Shown here: piece after piece, positions 1 through 7,674 of the stretch
Layout of the letters: each line of letters begins with the position of its first letter
How positions within the stretch are numbered: the first letter of the stretch is position 1
Assembly (NCBI GenBank): GCA_025362535.1
Contig: JANYGE010000212.1
Location: 1 to 11,294 of the forward strand
Direction: 5' to 3'
Source: Hyphomicrobiales bacterium
Lineage (GTDB): Bacteria > Pseudomonadota > Alphaproteobacteria > Rhizobiales > Aestuariivirgaceae
DNA: 11,294 nt
The notes under the pieces: generated by a model
The model's input: only the letters and a program-made list of their open reading frames with translations
Database searches by the model: none
What the model was told of the DNA's origin: nothing
Position numbers and translations under genes: made by a program

Positions 1-924
1 CGTCTCGATGATGCTGCACGGGCAGGCTGGCTCTATTACATAGCAGGCAACACCCAAGATGAAATCGCGCGCAAACTTGGCGTCTCGCGGCAGACAGCAC
101 AGCGGCTGGTGTCTCTTGCCGTCACAGAAAAACTCATTCGAGTGCGACTTGATCATCCTATTGGCGTGTGTCTCGAACTCGCTGAAAAAGTAAAACTGGC
201 CTATAATATTGATTTTTGCGAGGTGGTCCCTAGCGATCCGGATTCATCCTCCACTTCAATTGGCGTAGCGGAGGCTGCCGCAGCAGAGCTTGAACGCTAT
301 TTGGTTTCGTCTCATCCGGTCATTGTGGCGATGGGCACGGGTCGTATGTTGCGCGCCATGTCCGAACAGCTCACGCCGATGGAATGTCCGCAGCATAAAA
401 TAGTGTCGCTTGTTGGAAATATAGCCCCCGATGGCTCGGCTTCCCTTTTTGATGTTGCGAGCCGCGTCGGTGACCGGGTTAAGGCGCCGCATTATCCAAT
501 GCCGCTGCCAGTGATCGCCACCACCATCAATGAAAGAAATCTGCTGCTGGCCCAGAAGCCCTTGCGCAATGTGATTGAACTTGCGGCACAAGCCGATGTG
601 ACTTTTGTTGGTATTGGCACGGTCGGCGAAGATGCAGCTTTGCTGCGCGATGGTTTCGTGCGGCATGATGAAATGCGCGCGGTGCTTAGGGCTGGGGCGG
701 TGGGTGAAATCGTCGGTTGGGCATACAATGCCAAAGGCGAACTCATCGATGGCCTGACCAATGATCGGGTTCTCAGTGTGCCTCTGCAACGCCCGGCCAC
801 ACGCAAAATCATCGGCGTAGCCATGGCCCCACCGCGACTTACGGCGATCAGAGGAGCGCTCGCAGGCCACCTCGTCAATGGCCTCATCACCAATGAAACA
901 ATGGCGCAGGCCTTGCTGGGGTGA
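1..924 (+). CDS. SorC-family sugar-binding transcriptional regulator (5' partial)
   Basis: The frame is open from the first base, so the gene begins upstream; 307 codons are visible and the family usually has about 315, so only a few N-terminal residues are missing. A GTG at 109 would cut off the DNA-binding domain and is not the start. Visible residues 17-37 (NTQDEIARKLGVSRQTAQRL) form the helix-turn-helix. The rest is the SorC effector domain, a sugar-phosphate-isomerase-like fold, with glycine-rich loops GTGRML (112-117) and GIGTVG (204-209), then VGEIVGW (234-240) and a C-terminal AIRGALAGH (282-290). Such regulators bind a sugar or sugar phosphate and control the adjacent catabolic operon. 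It sits directly upstream of the polyol operon on the same strand, so it is inferred to be that operon's regulator, probably acting at the repeated half-sites just after its stop codon. The effector is unknown; whether it represses or activates cannot be told. Confidence 0.9.
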   Translation, partial: RLDDAARAGWLYYIAGNTQDEIARKLGVSRQTAQRLVSLAVTEKLIRVRLDHPIGVCLELAEKVKLAYNIDFCEVVPSDPDSSSTSIGVAEAAAAELERYLVSSHPVIVAMGTGRMLRAMSEQLTPMECPQHKIVSLVGNIAPDGSASLFDVASRVGDRVKAPHYPMPLPVIATTINERNLLLAQKPLRNVIELAAQADVTFVGIGTVGEDAALLRDGFVRHDEMRAVLRAGAVGEIVGWAYNAKGELIDGLTNDRVLSVPLQRPATRKIIGVAMAPPRLTAIRGALAGHLVNGLITNETMAQALLG

Positions 925-946
925 TTCATCACTTCAGAAATTGTGG

Positions 947-1000
947 TGGGCTTTTATATTAACAATGTGAGCTTTTGCATAAATATAGAGCAAAAGCCCA
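947..1000. promoter_or_regulatory. Candidate operator: three TGRGCTTTT half-sites (or regulator terminator)
   Basis: Site A, TGGGCTTTTAT, is at 947-957 and site B, TGAGCTTTTGC, at 968-978, in direct orientation exactly 21 bases (two helical turns) apart. Site C, read on the minus strand from 1000 to 990, is TGGGCTTTTGC: 10 of 11 identical to B and 9 of 11 to A, inverted relative to both. GCTTTTGC (971-978) and GCAAAAGC (990-997) are perfect complements around an 11-base spacer. SorC-type regulators bind DNA as oligomers, which suits several phased half-sites upstream of smoE. A second reading is possible: the same arms can fold as an RNA hairpin followed by ATTTTTAATTT (1001-1011), resembling a rho-independent terminator for the regulator gene. 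The two roles are not exclusive. Confidence 0.5.
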
Positions 1001-1157
1001 ATTTTTAATTTACCTAGTAATTACAACATTTTATTGCGAAAATTTACGCCATATTGTGCGTTGCAGCGACGATTCTGCATTGACTCTTGGGAGGTTCAGG
1101 AGTGACTTAATCCCACTTCATGGGCAAATGCTCAGAAGACCACATGGGAGAAATTTT
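1001..1157 (+). promoter_or_regulatory. smoE leader and probable operon promoter region
   Basis: The whole gap between the regulator and smoE runs from 925 to 1157 and is clearly A+T-rich in its first half. I see no confident sigma-70 promoter. The best -35-like box is TTGACT at 1080-1085, but no good -10 follows at 16-18 bases; the nearest A+T-rich candidate, CTTAAT at 1106-1111, is 20 bases away. A short inverted repeat, TGCAG (1062-1066) with CTGCA (1075-1079), lies just upstream of that box. A strong ribosome binding site, GGGAG at 1146-1150, stands 7 bases before the ATG at 1158 and fixes the smoE start. Confidence 0.35.
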
Positions 1158-2462
1158 ATGAAAGCTGTTGTCACTGGCGTATTGAGCGCCTTTGCATTTG
1201 CAGCCTTGGCCACAACCGCCATTGCTGAAACTAAATTGACCATTGCCACCGTGAACAACGGCGACATGATCCGCATGCAGAAATTAACGGATGATTTCAC
1301 TGCTGCAAATCCAGACATTAAACTGGAATGGGTTACACTCGAAGAAAACGTTCTTCGTGAAAAAGTTACAACCGATATCGCTGCCAAGGGCGGCCAATTC
1401 GACGTTCTCACCATCGGCACTTATGAAGTTCCAATCTGGGGCAAAAAGGGCTGGTTGGTTCCATTGACAGGCATTGATGATCAGGCCGATCTTATTCCTT
1501 CGATCGCAGGTGCTTTGACTGTTGATGGCAAGCTGATGGCATCGCCATTCTATGCTGAAAGCTCGATGATTATGTACCGCAAAGACCTCGTGGCTGCCAC
1601 CGGCATGACAATGCCCGCCAAGCCAACTTGGAATGAAGTGAAAGCGATTGCTGACAAGATTACCAACAAAGACAAAGAAATCTACGGCATCTGCTTGCGC
1701 GGCAAGCCAGGCTGGGGTGAAGGTGGTGCTGTTGAAGGCGCACTCGGCAACTCGTTTGGTGCCCGTTGGTTTGATGAAAACTGGAAGCCACAATTCGATT
1801 CACCAGAATGGAAGAACGCTTTGACATTCTTCGTGGATATGATGAAGGCTGACGGACCTCCAGGCGTTTCCACAAACGGCTACAATGAAACAATGGCGCT
1901 TTACCTTGCTGGTAAATGCGGCATGTGGATCGATGCGACTGTTTCAGCATCGGCATTGACAGATCCAAAGCAAGCTAAGTTCCCTGATCAAGTTGATTAT
2001 GCTATGGCGCCTGATACAGGCAATGGCAATCATGGCAACTGGTTGTGGGCATGGTCATTGGCCATTCCTGCAGGCACACAAAAGAACGATGCTGCTCAGA
2101 AGTTCGTATCTTGGGCAACGTCCAAGCATTACACCGAACTGGTTGCTGCAAAAGAAGGTTGGGCCGCTGTTCCTCCCGGCACACGCACATCACTCTATGC
2201 AAATCCAGAATATGCCAAAGTGCCATTCGCCAAGCCAACGCTTGATGCAATTCTGGCCGTAAACTCAGCGCAACCATCCTCGCAAAAGACGCCATATTCT
2301 GGCGGACAATACGTGGCTATTCCTGAGTTTGCCGATCTTGGTACAACAGTCAGCCAAATTTTTGCCGCCGCACTTTCGGGCGAAAAGACTGTTGATCAAG
2401 CTCTTGCAGAATCACAAGACGCTGCAACACGCGTTATGACTAAAGCGGGTTACATTAAGTAA
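1158..2462 (+). CDS. smoE: Polyol (sorbitol/mannitol) ABC transporter, periplasmic substrate-binding protein
   Basis: A 434-residue extracellular solute-binding protein of family 1 (the maltose-binding-protein group), the expected length for SmoE. The ATG at 1158 is chosen because GGGAG lies 7 bases upstream and because it gives a clean signal peptide: MKAVV, a hydrophobic core (residues 6-20), then an AIA cleavage site at 21-23 before ETKLTIA. The open frame extends back to 975, but that part crosses the operator region and destroys the signal peptide. Residues 80-90 (QFDVLTIGTYE) and the pocket segment around 289-300 (NGNHGNWLWAWS) fit polyol-binding members, as does the C-terminal GYIK. 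It would capture hexitols in the periplasm and deliver them to SmoF/SmoG. It is the first gene of the operon and is separated from smoF by a stem-loop. Sorbitol/mannitol specificity is inferred from the linked SmoS and MtlK; other hexitols are possible. Confidence 0.93.
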   Translation: MKAVVTGVLSAFAFAALATTAIAETKLTIATVNNGDMIRMQKLTDDFTAANPDIKLEWVTLEENVLREKVTTDIAAKGGQFDVLTIGTYEVPIWGKKGWLVPLTGIDDQADLIPSIAGALTVDGKLMASPFYAESSMIMYRKDLVAATGMTMPAKPTWNEVKAIADKITNKDKEIYGICLRGKPGWGEGGAVEGALGNSFGARWFDENWKPQFDSPEWKNALTFFVDMMKADGPPGVSTNGYNETMALYLAGKCGMWIDATVSASALTDPKQAKFPDQVDYAMAPDTGNGNHGNWLWAWSLAIPAGTQKNDAAQKFVSWATSKHYTELVAAKEGWAAVPPGTRTSLYANPEYAKVPFAKPTLDAILAVNSAQPSSQKTPYSGGQYVAIPEFADLGTTVSQIFAAALSGEKTVDQALAESQDAATRVMTKAGYIK

Positions 2463-2473
2463 GAAACTCCCAT

Positions 2474-2514
2474 AGAAAGTGGCTGTCCGGTGTGAAAACC
2501 GGGCAGTCATTTCT
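2474..2514 (+). promoter_or_regulatory. Strong intercistronic stem-loop between smoE and smoF
   Basis: The 5' arm (2474-2491) AGAAAGTGGCTGTCCGGT and the 3' arm (2498-2514) ACCGGGCAGTCATTTCT pair around a 6-base loop GTGAAA. There are 15 consecutive pairs (three are G-U), then one bulged A and two more pairs. No T-run follows, so it does not look like an intrinsic terminator. It begins 12 bases after the smoE stop and ends 36 bases before the smoF start. In sugar ABC operons such hairpins protect the 3' end of the binding-protein message and lower expression of the downstream membrane genes; that role is inferred here. Confidence 0.7.
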
Positions 2515-2550
2515 AGGTTATTACAGGCTTCATTTTAGAGAGATATCAAG

Positions 2551-3459
2551 ATGGCGACGCAGCAAACGCGCACGCTCGGCCGCTTCGCCGTTGCACCCTC
2601 CGTTCTATCACTCTTTCTGTGGATGATCGTGCCTCTTGCCATGACCATCTATTTTTCATTCCTACGCTATAATTTGCTCGATCCCAATTATGCCTGTTCG
2701 TTGATGCATCCCGACCAATTGCTTGATGGTGCCAACCGCTGCCTCGCAGGTTTTAGCAATTACTCCTATTTTTTAACTGATCCCGCGTTTTTCCGCGCCA
2801 TGGGCAATTCTCTTAAACTTGTAGGCTGGGTGCTGGGCATCAGTGTCGTCTTCGGAACCCTTTTGGCATTGCTGCTTGATCAACCCTTCTTTGGCCAAGG
2901 CATTGTTCGTCTTATGATGATCGCACCCTTCCTGGTTATGCCCACCGTTTCAGCCTTGGTGTGGAAGAACATGATGCTCAATCCTGTCTCAGGGATGATC
3001 GCCTATCTCTTCAAATCTGTGGGCTTGCAACCGATTGATTGGTTCGCTCACGCGCCACTTACCGCAGTGGTCATCATGGTTTCGTGGCAATGGGTGCCAT
3101 TTGCAACCTTGATCTTGCTCACGTCACTTCAATCTCTTGATGGCGAACAAAAGGAAGCTGCGGAAATGGATGGCACGCCGCCATTATCTTATTTCTGGTA
3201 TATTGTGTTGCCGCATCTTATTCGCCCAATGACAGTAGTCATTCTCATTGAAACCATTTTCCTGCTCAACGTGTTTGCGGAAATCTATGTGACGGGCACG
3301 GCTGGAACCGCAGGCAATTTGCCTTTCCTGGTTTATCAATATGGTTTGATTGCCAATGATATTGGTGGCGCATCCGCTGGCGGCATCATCGCAGTTATCC
3401 TTGCAAACATCGTTGCCTTCTTCCTGATGCGGATGATTGGCAAGAACTTGGACGCATAA
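2551..3459 (+). CDS. smoF: Polyol ABC transporter, permease subunit 1
   Basis: A 302-residue inner-membrane permease of the MalF type. The first membrane helix covers about residues 14-36 (APSVLSLFLWMIVPLAMTIY); further hydrophobic segments lie near 88-110, 117-138, 170-192, 226-248 and 274-294. The EAA motif that docks on the ATPase is at 202-221 (EAAEMDGTPP then YIVLP). The C-terminus, FFLMRMIGKNLDA, resembles SmoF of Rhodobacter as I remember it. The ATG at 2551 has a purine-rich GAGAGA at 2538-2543. It pairs with SmoG to form the channel. An oddity: the periplasmic loop after helix 1 (about residues 44-68) is longer than I expect and holds two cysteines, C49 and C64, that could form a disulfide. 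Confidence 0.92.
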   Translation: MATQQTRTLGRFAVAPSVLSLFLWMIVPLAMTIYFSFLRYNLLDPNYACSLMHPDQLLDGANRCLAGFSNYSYFLTDPAFFRAMGNSLKLVGWVLGISVVFGTLLALLLDQPFFGQGIVRLMMIAPFLVMPTVSALVWKNMMLNPVSGMIAYLFKSVGLQPIDWFAHAPLTAVVIMVSWQWVPFATLILLTSLQSLDGEQKEAAEMDGTPPLSYFWYIVLPHLIRPMTVVILIETIFLLNVFAEIYVTGTAGTAGNLPFLVYQYGLIANDIGGASAGGIIAVILANIVAFFLMRMIGKNLDA

Positions 3460-3461
3460 TC

Positions 3462-4292
3462 ATGGCCCGCAAAGTTTCAACCAACAGAAAATTATTGATC
3501 ACAGTTCTGGCTTGGGGAATTGGTCTTCTCATATTTTTCCCCATCCTCTGGACCATTCTCACCAGCTTCAAAACCGAAGGCGATGCCATTGCCCAGCCAC
3601 CCCAGTTTTTGTTTTTTAACTGGACCATGGAAAATTACGGCATTGTTCAAGAACGCTCCAACTATCTCCTGTTTGCATTCAACTCAATTGTACTGGCATT
3701 AGGTTCCACGTTCTTTGCCTTGCTCATCGCCATTCCCTCGGCCTGGGCCATGGCCTTTGCACCTGGAAAGCGCACCAAAGATCTGTTGATGTGGATGCTC
3801 TCCACCAAGATGATGCCGCCTGTAGGCGCCCTCATTCCAATCTATTTGATCTTCCGCGACGTTCATTTGCTTGATACGCGCTTTGGCATAATCACGGTTC
3901 TGATGCTCCTCAATTTGCCCATCATCATTTGGATGCTCTACACTTACTTCAAAGAAATTCCCGGCGAAATTCTGGAAGCCTCACGTATGGATGGTGCTTC
4001 ACTGGCTAAAGAACTGATTTATGTACTCACGCCAATGGCCCTTCCAGGAATAGCTTCGACATTATTGCTGAATATTATTTTGGCGTGGAATGAAGCGTTC
4101 TGGACACTGGCCTTGACCACAAAAGACGCTGCCCCCCTCACGCAATTTATCGCCAGCTATTCCGCACCCGAAGGCCTGTTCTGGGCCAAACTCTCGGCGG
4201 CCTCGACAATGGCGATTGCACCAATTCTCGTGCTCGGCTGGTTTGCTCAAAAGCAACTTGTCCGTGGCCTCACATTCGGAGCTGTAAAATAA
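3462..4292 (+). CDS. smoG: Polyol ABC transporter, permease subunit 2
   Basis: A 276-residue permease of the MalG type and partner of SmoF. Hydrophobic segments lie at about residues 11-33, 69-99, 107-130, 141-163, 194-215 and 246-262. The EAA-type motif at 172-188 ([17 protein letters not shown]) contacts the ATPase. The C-terminal [13 protein letters not shown] is characteristic of this subfamily. The ATG lies 2 bases after the smoF stop, and its TAA overlaps the smoK ATG by one base (TAATG), indicating translational coupling within the transporter genes. The first residues are basic and cytoplasmic, with no cleavable signal. Confidence 0.93.
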   Translation: MARKVSTNRKLLITVLAWGIGLLIFFPILWTILTSFKTEGDAIAQPPQFLFFNWTMENYGIVQERSNYLLFAFNSIVLALGSTFFALLIAIPSAWAMAFAPGKRTKDLLMWMLSTKMMPPVGALIPIYLIFRDVHLLDTRFGIITVLMLLNLPIIIWMLYTYFKEIPGEILEASRMDGASLAKELIYVLTPMALPGIASTLLLNIILAWNEAFWTLALTTKDAAPLTQFIASYSAPEGLFWAKLSAASTMAIAPILVLGWFAQKQLVRGLTFGAVK

Positions 4293-5272
4293 TGGGAACG
4301 ATCTCACTCAAAAAAGTCCATAAAGCCTTTGGTGCAACGGTCATCATCCCAAGTGCTGATCTTGATATAAAGAATGGCGAGTTTGTCGTCTTCGTTGGGC
4401 CATCGGGCTGCGGCAAATCTACTCTATTGCGTATGATCGCCGGGTTGGAAGACCTGACATCTGGTCAAATTTTTATTGATGGCAAAGACGTTTCGGAAAC
4501 ACCTCCGGCCAAGCGCGGTCTTTCCATGGTGTTCCAATCCTATGCGCTTTACCCGCATATGAGTGTGCGGAGCAATATTGGCTTTGGCCTCAAAATGGCG
4601 GGCGAAAGCAAAGAGATGATTGACGGCAAAGTGGCCAAAGCGGCGGCCACCCTCAATCTCACGGATTATCTTGATCGTAAGCCAGGCCAGCTTTCAGGCG
4701 GCCAGCGCCAGCGCGTTGCCATTGGACGCGCCATTGTGCGTCAGCCTGAAGGCTTCCTATTTGATGAGCCCTTGTCAAATCTCGATGCAGCACTTCGCGT
4801 GAACATGCGCATCTTCATCATGCAGCTGCACCAAGATCTGGGCACCACCATGATCTATGTGACCCATGATCAGGTGGAAGCCATGACCATGGCAGATCGT
4901 ATTGTGGTTTTGAACCGCGGCAATATTGAGCAGGTCGGTTCGCCGCTTGAACTTTATAATCATCCAAATTCGGTTTTCGTGGCAGGCTTCATTGGTTCGC
5001 CAAAAATGAATTTTGTGGAAAACAATACGATCGGCATAAGACCGGAGCATATCCTCCTCTCGGATAAAAAAGGCGATTGGGAAGGCACAATCAAACTGAG
5101 CGAACATCTGGGATCAGACACCTTCTTGCATGTCGATGCTGGTTCACGCGGAACCCTGACAGTTCGAGCATCTGGCGAGAATGCGCTGAAACCCGGCAGC
5201 AAAGTTTGGATGACACCAGAACCAGCCCGCATTCACCGTTTTGATAAAGATGGAAAAGCCATTCGCAAATGA
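4292..5272 (+). CDS. smoK: Polyol ABC transporter, ATP-binding subunit
   Basis: A 326-residue ATPase of the MalK/UgpC type that powers the SmoEFG importer from the cytoplasmic side. All catalytic motifs are intact: Walker [10 protein letters not shown] (36-44), Q-loop Q82, signature LSGGQ (134-138), Walker B FLFDEP (155-160, catalytic E159), D-loop SNLD (162-165) and switch histidine H192. The C-terminal part carries the family segment GIRPEH (248-253) and a reduced TOBE-like domain. This makes it about 40 residues shorter than MalK, as is usual for the roughly 330-residue SmoK group. Its start overlaps the smoG stop by one base and its stop overlaps the smoS start by four (ATGA), so it is made as part of a coupled set. 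Confidence 0.95.
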   Translation: MGTISLKKVHKAFGATVIIPSADLDIKNGEFVVFVGPSGCGKSTLLRMIAGLEDLTSGQIFIDGKDVSETPPAKRGLSMVFQSYALYPHMSVRSNIGFGLKMAGESKEMIDGKVAKAAATLNLTDYLDRKPGQLSGGQRQRVAIGRAIVRQPEGFLFDEPLSNLDAALRVNMRIFIMQLHQDLGTTMIYVTHDQVEAMTMADRIVVLNRGNIEQVGSPLELYNHPNSVFVAGFIGSPKMNFVENNTIGIRPEHILLSDKKGDWEGTIKLSEHLGSDTFLHVDAGSRGTLTVRASGENALKPGSKVWMTPEPARIHRFDKDGKAIRK

Positions 5273-6039
5273 GATTGAAAGATAGAGTCGCAATTATTAC
5301 GGGCAGCGCGCGCGGCATAGGGCGCGGCTTTGCTGAAGCCTATGTGCGCGAAGGTGCAACTGTGGCGATAGCCGATATTAATCTTGCCGCAGCGGAAGCC
5401 TGCGCCAAGGCCATCGGCCCACAAGCCTTTGCTGTTCACATGGATGTATCGAAATTAGAATCGATCAATAAAGCCGTTGATGAGGTTGTGGCCAAGGCAG
5501 GCCATATTGATATTCTTGTCAACAATGCTGCCTTGTTTGATATGGCCCCCATCGTGGATATCAGCGAAGCCAGTTACAACAAGCTGTTCTCCATCAATGT
5601 TTATGGTGTGTTGTTCACCATGCAGGCCGTGGCCAAACACATGATTGCACGCGGCAAGGGCGGCAAGATTATCAATATGGCGAGCCAAGCAGGCCGTCGC
5701 GGTGAAGCCTTGGTTGGGGTTTATTGCGCCACCAAAGCCACCGTCATCAGCCTCACGCAATCCGCTGGTCTCAACCTCATTCAACATGGCATTAACGTGA
5801 ATGCCATGGCGCCTGGAGTTGTCGATGGCGAACACTGGGATCACGTTGATTCCATGTTTGCAAAATATGAAAATCGGCCGCTCGGCGAGAAAAAGAAAAT
5901 TGTAGGAGCAGGCGTTCCCATTGGGCGCATGGCCACACCCAAAGATTTAGAAGGCATGGCGATTTTCTTGGCCAGCAGTGGAAGCGATTATATCGTCTCA
6001 CAAACTTACAATGTGGATGGCGGTCAATGGATGAGTTAA
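5269..6039 (+). CDS. smoS: SDR-family polyol dehydrogenase (sorbitol dehydrogenase type)
   Basis: A 256-residue classical short-chain dehydrogenase. The NAD-binding motif is TGSARGIG (11-18); an acidic residue after strand 2 (D36 in IADIN) points to NAD rather than NADP. NNA is at 85-87, and the catalytic residues are N110, S139, Y152 and K156 (YCATK). The C-terminal [10 protein letters not shown] is typical of SmoS. SmoS enzymes oxidise D-sorbitol to D-fructose and often galactitol to a tagatose-type ketose; the sorbitol assignment rests on the neighbouring smoEFGK and mtlK. The ATG is embedded in the smoK stop (ATGA), and its last 13 bases overlap the mtlK start. Confidence 0.9.
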   Translation: MRLKDRVAIITGSARGIGRGFAEAYVREGATVAIADINLAAAEACAKAIGPQAFAVHMDVSKLESINKAVDEVVAKAGHIDILVNNAALFDMAPIVDISEASYNKLFSINVYGVLFTMQAVAKHMIARGKGGKIINMASQAGRRGEALVGVYCATKATVISLTQSAGLNLIQHGINVNAMAPGVVDGEHWDHVDSMFAKYENRPLGEKKKIVGAGVPIGRMATPKDLEGMAIFLASSGSDYIVSQTYNVDGGQWMS

Positions 6040-7502
6040 AATTGTCATTGGCAAATTTACCCGCAATTGCCAAAAAAATTCCAGTACCCAGCTATGCCCG
6101 AGCGTCCTTAAGCCAAGGCATCATGCATTTTGGCGTTGGCAATTTTCACCGCGCCCATCTTGCGGTTTATTTGGATGATCTTTTCAACCAAGGGCTTGAT
6201 CATGATTGGGCCTTGGTGGGTGCTGGTGTTATGCCATCTGATGAAGCTATGCGTGAGCGCATGGCCGTTCAGGATTATTTGACCACAGTTGTTGAGCAAG
6301 ACAATGATCTCAGCACGGCCCACATTACTGGCCCGATGGTTGGCTTCGTTTCACCGAACGATAAGCCCGCCATGATGGCAAAACTATGCGATCCAACCAT
6401 CCGCATTGTCTCTCTCACCATCACCGAAGGCGGCTATTTTATTGATCCTGCAACGGGAAAATTTAATCCGGCTCACCCTGCTATTACTCATGATGGCGCT
6501 CACCCGCATGAACCCAAAACAGTGTTTGGTTTTATTGTCGCGGGTCTTGCGGCGCGGCGTGCAACGGGTATCTCCGCCTTCACTGTCATGTCTTGTGATA
6601 ATGTGCCGCATAATGGTGTTGTCACCAAAAATGCCGTCATCGGTCTTGCGCGTCTCTCGAACCCAGCCTTGTCTGATTGGATCAAAGCCAATGTCGCCTT
6701 TCCCAATGGCATGGTGGACCGCATCACCCCTGCGACAGGGGATCGTGAACGTAAAATTTGTGCTGAAACCTTTGGCGTTATCGATTCATGGCCGATCTTC
6801 TGTGAAGAATTCAAGCAATGGGTGGTGGAAGATAACTTCCCATCCGGCAGGCCCGCTTGGGAAAAAGTGGGGGCCACTTTTGTCAAAGATGTAACGCCCT
6901 ATGAGCATATGAAAATCCGCATCTTGAATGGTGGTCATGCAGTTATTGCTTACATCAGTGGCTTGCTTGATATTCACTTTGTGCATGAAGCAATGGAACA
7001 TCCATTGGTGCGGGCTTATCTTGCAAAAGTTGAACATGAAGAAATCATTCCAACAGTTCCGCCAGTGCCCGATACAAATTTGCAAGACTATTATAAGTTG
7101 ATTGATCGACGTTTTTCTAATCCAAAAATTGCCGATACAATTCGCAGGCTGTGTCTGGATGGTTCAAACCGCCAGCCAAAATTCATCGTGCCGGTGATCG
7201 CAGATCTGTTGAAGGCCGGCAAAACTATTAAGGGCCTGGCTTTAGAATCGGCTCTGTGGTGCCGTTATTGTTTTGGCACAACAGATAGTGGTGCCACTAT
7301 AGAAGCCAATGATCCAAGCTGGGATCGTTTGCAAAAAACCGCCATCGCCGCCAAGGCAGATCCAGCTGCATGGTTGGCCATGAGTGATATTTATGGTGAT
7401 GTTGGAACATCGCTCCTGATGCAAACCGAATTTTCAGCAGCGCTGAAGTCACTCTGGACCAAGGGCACCAAGGCCACCGTCGAAGCCTATTTGAAGAGTT
7501 AA
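6027..7502 (+). CDS. mtlK: Mannitol 2-dehydrogenase, long-chain polyol dehydrogenase family
   Basis: A 491-residue NAD-dependent mannitol dehydrogenase, full length for the family, oxidising D-mannitol to D-fructose. The N-terminal nucleotide-binding domain carries [16 protein letters not shown] (36-51). The catalytic centre is present as K296, N301 and H304 in the segment [10 protein letters not shown], with supporting N192 and D231. These sit one position after the catalytic residues K295, N300 and H303 known from the Pseudomonas fluorescens enzyme. The ATG at 6027 lies inside smoS, 13 bases before that gene ends, so the two are likely translationally coupled. It is the last gene of the operon; a palindrome-rich gap follows. 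Related enzymes on arabinitol, fructuronate or tagaturonate exist, but the SmoEFGK-SmoS context favours mannitol. Confidence 0.93.
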   Translation: MDELKLSLANLPAIAKKIPVPSYARASLSQGIMHFGVGNFHRAHLAVYLDDLFNQGLDHDWALVGAGVMPSDEAMRERMAVQDYLTTVVEQDNDLSTAHITGPMVGFVSPNDKPAMMAKLCDPTIRIVSLTITEGGYFIDPATGKFNPAHPAITHDGAHPHEPKTVFGFIVAGLAARRATGISAFTVMSCDNVPHNGVVTKNAVIGLARLSNPALSDWIKANVAFPNGMVDRITPATGDRERKICAETFGVIDSWPIFCEEFKQWVVEDNFPSGRPAWEKVGATFVKDVTPYEHMKIRILNGGHAVIAYISGLLDIHFVHEAMEHPLVRAYLAKVEHEEIIPTVPPVPDTNLQDYYKLIDRRFSNPKIADTIRRLCLDGSNRQPKFIVPVIADLLKAGKTIKGLALESALWCRYCFGTTDSGATIEANDPSWDRLQKTAIAAKADPAAWLAMSDIYGDVGTSLLMQTEFSAALKSLWTKGTKATVEAYLKS

Positions 7503-7509
7503 TCTTCAT

Positions 7510-7617
7510 CCTTCTCCACGAAATGGGGAAGGTGGCCCATTTGGGCTGATTGGGGTGGTGGCGATGGATTTCAAATCTAACACCGTGTTCCCCACCCTCC
7601 CCACTTCGCGAGGAGGG
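7510..7617. repeat. Palindrome-rich intergenic element
   Basis: Three small hairpins lie in the gap after mtlK. CCTTCTCC (7510-7517) pairs with GGGGAAGG (7525-7532), 8 pairs with one G-U. GCCCATTTGGGC (7535-7546) is a near-perfect palindrome. CCCTCC (7595-7600) pairs with GGAGGG (7612-7617). This C/G-block pattern resembles short dispersed intergenic repeats seen between genes in Hyphomicrobiales; the match is from memory of the style, not a search. No T-run follows, so it is not a textbook terminator, although it could end or protect the smo transcript. Confidence 0.4.
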
Positions 7618-7618
7618 A

Positions 7619-7647
7619 TTGTAGTGACAATGTTTTTATTGCTACAA
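7619..7647 (+). promoter_or_regulatory. Inverted repeat in the formaldehyde dehydrogenase leader
   Basis: TTGTAG (7619-7624) and CAAT (7628-7631) pair with ATTG (7638-7641) and CTACAA (7642-7647), giving 10 pairs with a 3-base bulge (TGA) on the 5' side and a 6-base loop GTTTTT. It ends 27 bases before the ATG at 7675. It overlaps a -35-like GTGACA (7624-7629), but I cannot find a convincing -10. It could be an operator or a leader hairpin. Confidence 0.3.
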
Positions 7648-7674
7648 CAACAAAAAATTCTGGAGACCTTTCAC

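Noticed and set aside
256..870. 204-codon minus-strand reading frame inside the regulator gene
   Set aside because: It is an antisense shadow of a well-conserved SorC coding sequence, with histidine- and arginine-rich composition and no recognisable domain.
975..1157. N-terminal extension of smoE to a TTG at 975
   Set aside because: It would bury the signal peptide and translate through the operator-like repeats; the ATG at 1158 has a strong ribosome site and a proper signal sequence. An in-frame ATG at 1128 lacks a ribosome site.
1284..1793. 169-codon minus-strand reading frame inside smoE
   Set aside because: It is an antisense shadow of smoE; its protein has no family features and no supporting ribosome site was noticed.
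7555..7674. N-terminal extension of the formaldehyde dehydrogenase
   Set aside because: The extra 40 codons cover palindromic intergenic DNA and are not part of the 369-residue family; ATG at 7675 has TGGAGA upstream.
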